A DNA stretch of 64,000 nucleotides, taken from Actinomycetota bacterium (GTDB lineage: Bacteria; Actinomycetota; Acidimicrobiia; Acidimicrobiales; RAAP-2). Within the stretch, counting starts at the first letter, position 1; every line of letters starts with the position of its first letter. The stretch lies in assembly GCA_021324045.1 (NCBI GenBank), contig JAJPJV010000015.1, forward strand, positions 1 through 64,000. The letters run 5' to 3'. This document shows, one piece after another, positions 58,363 through 64,000 of the stretch. Position numbers and translations under genes: made by a program. The notes beneath the pieces were generated by a model. That model was not told where the DNA came from, searched no databases, and saw only the letters and a program-made list of their open reading frames with translations.

Positions 58363-59313
58363 ATGTCCCCACCCCGCGGGCAGCGCCTTGTTGCGTTGGT
58401 CGGGACGACGGCTTCCGGGAAGTCCCAGATCGCGCTCGAGGTGGCCCGTGACCTGGGGGATGTCGAGATCGTCTCGGTTGACTCCATGGCTGTCTACCGC
58501 GGCATGGACATCGCGACAGCGAAGCCCAGGCCCGCGGAGCGCCAGCTCGTGCCGCATCACGTCATCGACGTGGTGGAGCCCTCGGACGAGTTCACTGTTG
58601 CGGATTTCAAGCGGCTCGCGTGCCGAGCACTTGAAGAGATCGCCGCCCGTCGACGACGGCCGCTTCTTGTCGGCGGCACCGGCCTGTACCTCCGAGCCAT
58701 TGTGGACGACCTGCAGTTCCCTGGTCGCTGGCCAGGGATCGCCGCTGAGCTCGAAGCAATCGCTGATCGATGCGGAGGCGTGACGCATCTGTACGCGCGG
58801 CTCGCCGCGCTCGATCCGCTGGCAGCCTCCCGGATCACCCCGACGAACCGTCGCAGGATCGTGCGGGCGCTCGAGGTGACGATCGGGTCGGGCAGGCCAT
58901 TCTCCTCGTTCGGACCGGGCCTTGGGCAGTACCCGGCGACCGATTGCATCATGATCGGTTTGCCCTTCGAACCGGCAATCGTGGACCGCCGGATCGAGGA
59001 GCGATTTCGCACGTGGCTCCAAAATGGCTTGCTTGCAGAGGTTCAAGCACTCGCCCGGCGCAGGGAAGGGATCTCGCGTACCGCTCGGCAGGCCCTGGGG
59101 TACCGTGAGCTGCTGGCGCACGTCGAGATGGACATCCCTCTCGAGGCTGCGGTCGAGGTAGCGGTGCGGCGGACGAAGATCTACGCGCGGCGCCAGTGGG
59201 CGTGGTTCAAACGGGATCCCAGGATTCATTGGGCGCTACCTCCGGAGGACCCCGCGGCCTTGCTCCGATCGGCTTTGGAGCAGGTCGAGCACTCGCAGCC
59301 GCTTCGTTCGTGA
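58363..59313 (+). CDS. miaA: tRNA dimethylallyltransferase MiaA
   Basis: MiaA attaches the isoprenyl group of DMAPP to A37 of tRNAs. The 316-residue protein has the P-loop GTTASGKSQIAL, the substrate motif SVDSMAVYRGMDIATAKP, HHVIDVVEP, GGTGLYLRA and ARRQWAWFKRD. The ATG follows a GAGGCAGGGA site. It works directly before MiaB. Its substrate DMAPP comes from the MEP pathway represented by dxr and ispG. Confidence 0.94.
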   Translation: MSPPRGQRLVALVGTTASGKSQIALEVARDLGDVEIVSVDSMAVYRGMDIATAKPRPAERQLVPHHVIDVVEPSDEFTVADFKRLACRALEEIAARRRRPLLVGGTGLYLRAIVDDLQFPGRWPGIAAELEAIADRCGGVTHLYARLAALDPLAASRITPTNRRRIVRALEVTIGSGRPFSSFGPGLGQYPATDCIMIGLPFEPAIVDRRIEERFRTWLQNGLLAEVQALARRREGISRTARQALGYRELLAHVEMDIPLEAAVEVAVRRTKIYARRQWAWFKRDPRIHWALPPEDPAALLRSALEQVEHSQPLRS

Positions 59314-59381
59314 AACCGCCATGCCTGATAGTTCCCGCATCCCTTGGCGCATGGCGCGGTCTCGAAGGCCGGAGTGCGTGA
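59310..59381 (+). CDS. Candidate 23-residue frame between miaA and dapF
   Basis: GTG on the miaA stop (GTGA) opens a frame of 23 residues (VKPPCLIVPASLGAWRGLEG...) that ends in TGATG. A second frame from that junction runs over the dapF start region. Without a ribosome-binding site or recognisable product this is weak, but it follows the pattern of other gaps in this stretch. Confidence 0.2.
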   Translation: MKPPCLIVPASLGAWRGLEGRSA

Positions 59382-59405
59382 TGTTGGGCGTCGAGGCGCG
59401 AGACT

Positions 59406-60290
59406 GTGCAGGTGTTTACCCTCCCGCCGTTCCTCGACGGCCAGGATCAGGCGCACCCGAACCCCCGACGGCTCGTGCTGAGCAAGTATGAGGCCACGGG
59501 CAACGACTTTTTGGTGATGATCGATGCCCGCAGCGCGGTGTCCCTCGGTCCTGAGGAGGTGCGAGCGCTGTGTGATCGCCGGCGGGGTGTGGGTGCAGAC
59601 GGGTTCATCACGGTGCGGGGCGGTCGGGGGAAGCCGCTGTCCATGCACTTGCGCAATGCTGATGGCGGAGTCGCCGAGATGACCGGTAACGGGATCCGCT
59701 GTGTTGCCCATGCAGCGGTTGAAGCGGGACTGGTGACCGAGGGGAGGTTCGCGATCGAGACGGCAGCAGGTTCACGAGTGGTCGAGCTCCGAAGACAAGG
59801 GGATGGCGAGGCGTTCGCCAGCGTGGAGATGGGGGTTGCCCGCATTACCAGCGACCTGGGTCCTTACGGGCCAGCGCTTTCCGGACGCCAAGCCTGCCGC
59901 GTTGACGTTGGCAACCCGCACCTGGTCGTTCTGGCCGATGGCACCCTTGACGAACTCCCAGAACTTGGATCTCGCCTGCAGGAGATCGAGACCGGGATCA
60001 ACGTCGAGCTCGTCCGGCCTGGGCCGGGTCCTGACGCGCTCACACTACGCGTATGGGAGCGCGGGGTCGGGGAAACCCTTGCCTGCGGGACGGGGAGCGT
60101 GGCGGCAGCAGCCGTCGCGCATGGCTGGGGATTGGTCAGGCGAAGCGTGTCAGTGCACAACCCTGGCGGTCGGCTCGAGGTGCGGCTTCCTGCCGACCCC
60201 GCATACCCGATCGTTCTGGTGGGTCCGGTTCACAAGGTTGCCGATGTGATCGTCGATGTCGGGTCCCTCGTATCCTATTGCCCGGCATGA
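59406..60290 (+). CDS. dapF: Diaminopimelate epimerase
   Basis: DapF converts LL- to meso-diaminopimelate without cofactor. The 294-residue protein shows YEATGNDFLVM, the first catalytic cysteine in MTGNGIRCVAHA (near residue 99) and the second in GETLACGTGSVA (near 227). VDVGNPHLV and the HNPGGRLEVRLP end are present. Homologues normally begin at KYxATGNDF, so GTG 59475 (one codon before LSKYEATG) is a serious alternative. The present GTG has a poor GAGGCG site and adds 23 residues without conservation. Confidence 0.92.
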   Translation: MQVFTLPPFLDGQDQAHPNPRRLVLSKYEATGNDFLVMIDARSAVSLGPEEVRALCDRRRGVGADGFITVRGGRGKPLSMHLRNADGGVAEMTGNGIRCVAHAAVEAGLVTEGRFAIETAAGSRVVELRRQGDGEAFASVEMGVARITSDLGPYGPALSGRQACRVDVGNPHLVVLADGTLDELPELGSRLQEIETGINVELVRPGPGPDALTLRVWERGVGETLACGTGSVAAAAVAHGWGLVRRSVSVHNPGGRLEVRLPADPAYPIVLVGPVHKVADVIVDVGSLVSYCPA

Positions 60291-60328
60291 CGTTCCTCGA
60301 GGGTCCAGGCAGTCCGAGGAACACGTGA
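60287..60328 (+). CDS. Candidate 13-codon upstream frame bridging dapF and hflX
   Basis: ATG on the dapF stop (ATGA) opens MTFLEGPGSPRNT, whose TGA overlaps the hflX GTG (GTGA). A TATCCT box ends 10 bases before this ATG, so the frame could also be the leaderless start of a separate hflX transcript. It is too short to name a product. Confidence 0.3.
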   Translation: MTFLEGPGSPRNT

Positions 60329-61605
60329 CGAACATCGTTCCGAGGACCCTCATCGAGCGCTCTATTCGGGAGCGGATTGTTCTCGTTGGGGTCGTGCTGG
60401 GCGGTGCGAGCACTGAGGAGGTCGAGGCGGGGCTCGATGAGCTTGCCCAGCTCATCGACACTGCAGGCGCCGATGTCGTAGCGCGAACGCTGCAGCGACG
60501 GGACCGACCCGATCCGGCCACCTTCCTTGGGCGCGGAAAGGTCGCCGAACTGGCCCAGCTCTCCGAGGCGGTAGACGCCGACACCGTGGTATTCGATGAG
60601 GAGCTGAGCCCAGCGCAGCAGCGCAACCTGCAGCGGTTGCTGGGTCGGACGGCCATCGATCGCACGGCGGTCATTCTGGACATCTTTGCCCAGAATGCGC
60701 GAAGCCCCGAGGGGAAGGCCCAGGTGGAGCTGGCGCTCCTGCGATATCGGCTGCCTCGTCTGCGCGGCCGGGGAGTAGCGCTCAGCCAGCAGGCTGGCGG
60801 GATCGGGACCCGCGGCCCGGGCGAGACCCAGCTCGAGGTCGATCGGCGGCGCCTGCTCCGTCGCATGCATCGGCTTGAGAGTGACCTCCGAGAGCTCGAA
60901 CGGAACCGCTCGGTACAGCGACGATCGCGCACCCGAAGTCGACTGCGTGAAGTCGCGCTCGTTGGCTACACCAATGCCGGGAAGTCGACGTTGCTCAACC
61001 AACTCACCAATGCCGGCGTGCTCACCGAGAACCGTTTGTTCTCGACGCTCGATCCGCGGACCCGCAAGCTCTTTCTTCCGGGAGGGGAAACGGTGCTCAT
61101 AACCGACACGGTCGGTTTCGTGCGAAAGCTGCCGCACCAGCTGATCGAGGCATTTCGCTCGACGCTGCAATCCGTCACCGAGGCGGACCTGTTGCTCCAC
61201 GTCGTCGACGGTTCCGCAGCGGACCCGGAGGGCCAGATCGCAGCGGTGCGCGCGGTCCTGGCCGAGATCGGTGCAGCACAGCTCCCCGAGCTCATGGTGA
61301 TCAACAAGGCTGACCGCTCCGAGGACGCGGCGCGTTTGGCTGCGAAGCATGAAGGGGCTGCGTGCATTTCGGCGATGACCGGTGAAGGCATCGACACCTT
61401 GCTTCGAGCGATCGGCGATCGCCTTCGCTCGGCTGATCGAGTGGTGCGCCTGGAGATCCCCTGGGATCGAGGCGATGTCCTCGCCGCGGTGCACCGCGAA
61501 GGCGAGGTACTTGAGCAACTGGTCGGCAATGATGGCGCGACGGTGCTCGTGGCCTTGGACGGCCCGGCTCGGGCGCGCTTCGCTCGATTCGTGGCGGCCT
61601 CGTGA
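60325..61605 (+). CDS. hflX: Ribosome-associated GTPase HflX
   Basis: HflX is a GTPase that rescues or splits stalled ribosomes under stress. The 426-residue protein has the N-terminal HflX domain with RPDPATFLGRGKVAEL and VFDEELSPAQQRNLQ, the GGIGTRGPGETQLE linker, and the G domain with GYTNAGKSTLLN (near 214), DTVGFVRKLPHQLIEAF and NKAD. The GTG start has GAGGA four bases upstream and overlaps the short frame before it. The stop overlaps dapC. Confidence 0.94.
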   Translation: MTNIVPRTLIERSIRERIVLVGVVLGGASTEEVEAGLDELAQLIDTAGADVVARTLQRRDRPDPATFLGRGKVAELAQLSEAVDADTVVFDEELSPAQQRNLQRLLGRTAIDRTAVILDIFAQNARSPEGKAQVELALLRYRLPRLRGRGVALSQQAGGIGTRGPGETQLEVDRRRLLRRMHRLESDLRELERNRSVQRRSRTRSRLREVALVGYTNAGKSTLLNQLTNAGVLTENRLFSTLDPRTRKLFLPGGETVLITDTVGFVRKLPHQLIEAFRSTLQSVTEADLLLHVVDGSAADPEGQIAAVRAVLAEIGAAQLPELMVINKADRSEDAARLAAKHEGAACISAMTGEGIDTLLRAIGDRLRSADRVVRLEIPWDRGDVLAAVHREGEVLEQLVGNDGATVLVALDGPARARFARFVAAS

Positions 61606-62744
61606 TGGTCGAGCCGTTTAACCCGCCCCCATACCCGTACCACAGGCTCGGAGCGCTTCGCTCAGCCGCCGAAACGTTGCCCGGGGGCCTGGTCGATTGC
61701 TCCGTAGGCACGCCGTGCGATCCGCCACCGGAAACCGTCATGCGCGCACTAGCGGCCTCTGATACGGCGCGCGGTTACCCCGAGTCTGCTGGCAGTACGG
61801 AGTTTCGCAGCGCCGCTGCCCGGTGGCTCGAGCGCCGATTCGGCGTGTCGGTGGAGCTTGACGGCATCACCGCCTGCATCGGGACGAAGGAGCTCGTTGC
61901 GTCGCTTCCCCAGCACCTGGCTTTGCGACATCCTGGGCGCGATGTCGTGCTCTATCCCGCGGTGTCCTATCCGACCTACGCAATGGGTGCGATGCTCGCT
62001 CGCTGCCGAGCGGTTCCGGTTCCACCGCTGACACCCCAAGGAGACGGGCTCGATCTTCAGCGCGTCGCGCCCGGGGACATTGATCGCGCGCTGTTGCTAT
62101 GGGTGAATTCCCCATCGAACCCCAGCGGCGGGCTCACGGATCTCGATGCGGCGGCGGAGTTCGGACGTGCCCACGGGGTCCCGGTGTTCTCTGACGAATG
62201 CTACAGCGAGTTCACTTGGGAAGGCGATCCTCAGTCGATCCTTCAGTTCCAGACGACCGGCGTCGTCGCAGTGCATTCGCTGTCGAAGCGTTCAAACCTT
62301 GCCGGTCTTCGCGTGGGCTTCATTGCTGGTGACGTCGACCTGGTTACCTATCTCACTGAGATCCGTCGACACGCTGGCTTGATGGTCCCAGGACCTGCCC
62401 AGGCGGGTGCCATCGCTGCGCTCGAAGATGACGACCACGTGAGGGAGCAACGAGAACGCTATCGCGATCGCCTCCAGTACCTCGCTGATCTCCTCGGAGC
62501 TGTCGGTTGCTCAGTTCGCTTGCCCGCCGGTGGCTTCTACCTGTGGGTTGCTGCCGCTCCGAGGTGGTCGGATTCGTGGGCGATGACTGCCGACCTCGCA
62601 CAGGTTGGCGGGCTCCTCGTCAGTCCTGGCGAGTTTTATGGCGATGCCGGGGCTGGTTTCGTCCGCATCGCGGCGGTACAGCCGATGGATCGTCTCGAGC
62701 TCGTCGGACGTCGCTTGAAAGACGCCGGTTGGATCTCGGGGTGA
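61605..62744 (+). CDS. dapC: Succinyldiaminopimelate aminotransferase (DapC)
   Basis: DapC is a PLP enzyme that transaminates N-succinyl-2-amino-6-ketopimelate in the succinylase branch of lysine synthesis. The 379-residue fold type I protein has VNSPSNPSGG, DECYSEFTWEG and the PLP lysine in HSLSKRSNLAGLRVGF. The function is supported by dapD and dapE next door. The ATG shares its A with the hflX stop (TGATG); the GTG one codon earlier (GTGA) is equally possible. Confidence 0.92.
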   Translation: MVEPFNPPPYPYHRLGALRSAAETLPGGLVDCSVGTPCDPPPETVMRALAASDTARGYPESAGSTEFRSAAARWLERRFGVSVELDGITACIGTKELVASLPQHLALRHPGRDVVLYPAVSYPTYAMGAMLARCRAVPVPPLTPQGDGLDLQRVAPGDIDRALLLWVNSPSNPSGGLTDLDAAAEFGRAHGVPVFSDECYSEFTWEGDPQSILQFQTTGVVAVHSLSKRSNLAGLRVGFIAGDVDLVTYLTEIRRHAGLMVPGPAQAGAIAALEDDDHVREQRERYRDRLQYLADLLGAVGCSVRLPAGGFYLWVAAAPRWSDSWAMTADLAQVGGLLVSPGEFYGDAGAGFVRIAAVQPMDRLELVGRRLKDAGWISG

Positions 62745-62794
62745 ACGTTACAGCTCCCACCTGGCTGGTCGGTACAGTCACGGTCGATGGCTGA
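62741..62794 (+). CDS. Candidate 17-residue frame bridging dapC and dapD
   Basis: GTG on the dapC stop (GTGA) opens MNVTAPTWLVGTVTVDG, which ends 8 bases inside dapD. It could let ribosomes leaving dapC reach the dapD start, although dapD also has a leaderless-type promoter of its own. No product is recognised. Confidence 0.25.
   Translation: MNVTAPTWLVGTVTVDG
62773..62778 (+). promoter_or_regulatory. -10 box (TACAGT) for leaderless dapD
   Basis: TACAGT ends 8 bases before the dapD ATG, without a ribosome-binding site between. Confidence 0.5.
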
Positions 62795-63632
62795 ATCACA
62801 ATCGACGATCGATCTGCGCGAGCGGGTCGAAGAGCTCTGGAAACGGGTTGCGGAACTGTCGCCAGAGGAAACCGATGGGATCGCCGTGGTCGAAGCGGTG
62901 ATTGATGGACTCGATCGAGGAGAGCTTCGGGTAGCCGAGGTCGATCGGGTGAGCAACGAGGTCGTGGTCCATGAGTGGCTGCGCAAGGCGATCCTCTTGC
63001 TCTTCCGCCTCCGCGCCATTGAGACGATCGAGCACGGGCCTTTCGAGTTCGCCGATCGGCTGCCACTCAAGCGCGGTTTTGCTGCCATGGGCGTGCGAGC
63101 GGTGCCTGGGGCCTCGGCTCGCTGGGGTGCGTACCTCGGGCGTGGAGTCGTGCTGATGCCGAGTTACGTGAACATCGGTGCCTACGTGGGGGACGACACG
63201 ATGGTGGACACCTGGGCAACCGTGGGCTCGTGCGCGCAGGTCGGTGCCCGGGTGCACCTCTCTGGTGGCGTGGGGATCGGAGGGGTGCTGGAGCCGCCGA
63301 ACGCGGTACCCGTGGTCATCGAGGACGACGTCATGGTCGGGAGTCGTTCGATGATTACCCAGGGGGCCCGGATCGGCAGAGGTGCCGTGGTCGCCGAGGG
63401 CACAATCCTCAACCCTTCGATTCCGGTTATCGACGCTGAGACCGGGGAGGAGATCAGCAGGGGCTACGTCCCTCCCTGGAGCGTGGCAATCTCCGCCAGC
63501 CGGCGCCGTCGCTACCCGGGTGGGGAGTTCTTCGTCCCCTGCGTGTTGGTGATCAAGCACCTTGACGAAGGGGTGCGTCACGACAAGGCTCGTTTGAACG
63601 AGCTGTTGCGGGAGCACGGGGTGAGCATGTGA
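62787..63632 (+). CDS. dapD: Tetrahydrodipicolinate N-succinyltransferase (DapD)
   Basis: DapD succinylates tetrahydrodipicolinate with succinyl-CoA. The 281-residue protein has an alpha-helical N-terminal domain, then a left-handed beta-helix of hexapeptide repeats (GRGVVLMPSYVNIGAYVGDDTMVDTWATVGSC, GVGIGGVLEP, VIEDDVMVGSRSMITQGARIGRGAVVAEGT). The length is close to the proteobacterial type (about 275) rather than the longer mycobacterial one. The ATG follows a leaderless -10 box. The stop overlaps a small frame leading to dapE. Confidence 0.95.
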   Translation: MAESQSTIDLRERVEELWKRVAELSPEETDGIAVVEAVIDGLDRGELRVAEVDRVSNEVVVHEWLRKAILLLFRLRAIETIEHGPFEFADRLPLKRGFAAMGVRAVPGASARWGAYLGRGVVLMPSYVNIGAYVGDDTMVDTWATVGSCAQVGARVHLSGGVGIGGVLEPPNAVPVVIEDDVMVGSRSMITQGARIGRGAVVAEGTILNPSIPVIDAETGEEISRGYVPPWSVAISASRRRRYPGGEFFVPCVLVIKHLDEGVRHDKARLNELLREHGVSM

Positions 63633-63709
63633 TCGACTTCGGCCGGTTCCATGCCCTCGCAGGTACCCAGATCGCGGCAGATCCTTTGGTGGCGACGGTG
63701 AAGGCGTGA
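63629..63709 (+). CDS. Candidate 26-residue frame bridging dapD and dapE
   Basis: GTG on the dapD stop (GTGA) opens a frame encoding MIDFGRFHALAGTQIAADPL plus six residues, and its TGA overlaps the dapE GTG (GTGA). Both ends are thus joined by 4-base overlaps. No ribosome-binding site is obvious at its start. It may be a reinitiation relay or a small protein. Confidence 0.35.
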   Translation: MIDFGRFHALAGTQIAADPLVATVKA

Positions 63710-64000
63710 CCGAGACCGACCTCCTCATGCTTGCCGCCGAGCTGGTTTCGATCCCGTCGGTCAGCCGTCATGAGGATGCCTTGAGCGATCGGATCGAGTC
63801 AGAACTTCGAGCACGGCCATGGCTCGAAGTCGAGCGACTCGGCAACAACGTGGTCGCCAAGACCAGCCTTGGCCGCTCCATGCGCGTCATTTTGGCCGGT
63901 CACCTCGATACCGTTCCTCCCGCCGGGAATGCTGACGCGACGATCGAGGCCGACACGTTGTGGGGAGTTGGGTCGGCAGACATGAAGGGCGGTCTGGCGG
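63706..64000 (+). CDS. dapE: Succinyl-diaminopimelate desuccinylase (DapE), N-terminal part
   Basis: DapE is an M20 zinc hydrolase that removes succinate to give LL-diaminopimelate. The 98 residues present include LVSIPSVSRHEDALSD, the first metal-ligand motif AGHLDTVPP and the second region WGVGSADMKGGLA, which supplies the bridging Asp. The gene runs off the right edge. The GTG is chosen because it overlaps the stop of the small upstream frame and has GAAGG nearby. Position after dapC and dapD supports DapE over other M20 peptidases. Confidence 0.9.
   Translation, partial: MTETDLLMLAAELVSIPSVSRHEDALSDRIESELRARPWLEVERLGNNVVAKTSLGRSMRVILAGHLDTVPPAGNADATIEADTLWGVGSADMKGGLA

Overview
The window is GC-rich, tightly packed bacterial DNA, apparently from an actinobacterium (Actinomycetota), possibly a deep branch such as Acidimicrobiia; the class is an inference. 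Pointers to the phylum are the order xerC-rpsB-tsf-pyrH-frr-cdsA-dxr-rseP-ispG-proS-rimP-nusA-ylxR-infB, an mtrA-mtrB-lipoprotein operon, a class II DAHP synthase, frequent GTG/TTG starts, and homologues of the mycobacterial Rv2578c and Rv1355c families. I found no rRNA, tRNA, CRISPR array, insertion sequence or prophage, and no gap above about 220 bases without a gene.

Layout. 1-10.4 kb: proA, a MoxR ATPase/VWA pair, a histidine phosphatase, a class II DAHP synthase on the minus strand, nadD-rsfS, and the minus-strand mtrA-mtrB-GerMN lipoprotein operon. 10.5-34.8 kb: a long plus-strand information-processing and isoprenoid block from xerC to dapB, with ribF, rpsO, pnp and an M16 peptidase. 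35.0-49.7 kb: an accessory signalling region with two GGDEF-EAL proteins, a GNAT-like protein, a diiron protein, a GNAT/E1/nitroreductase fusion and a degenerate GGDEF protein, interrupted by dapA and RNase J. 49.7-51.7 kb: an intein-split radical SAM gene behind a LexA-type operator. 51.8-64 kb: ftsK, a D,D-carboxypeptidase, thrB, miaB-miaA, dapF, hflX, dapC, dapD and the start of dapE.

How the genes work together. dapB, dapA, dapC, dapD, dapE and dapF give most of the succinylase route to meso-diaminopimelate and lysine; thrB takes the other aspartate branch. dxr and ispG are two steps of the MEP isoprenoid pathway, and cdsA makes CDP-diacylglycerol. rpsB, tsf, frr, rimP, infB, rbfA, truB and rpsO serve the ribosome; nusA, pnp and RNase J serve RNA synthesis and decay. 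MtrAB, RseP, FtsK and the D,D-carboxypeptidase belong to envelope and division biology.

Two window-wide patterns stand out. At least fourteen genes have a TANNNT-like -10 box ending only 6-9 bases before the start codon, which predicts leaderless mRNAs. Several short gaps inside operons are filled by tiny reading frames joined to their neighbours by 4-base ATGA/GTGA/TTGA overlaps. The most novel-looking content is the c-di-GMP/GNAT/E1/nitroreductase cluster at 42-50 kb.
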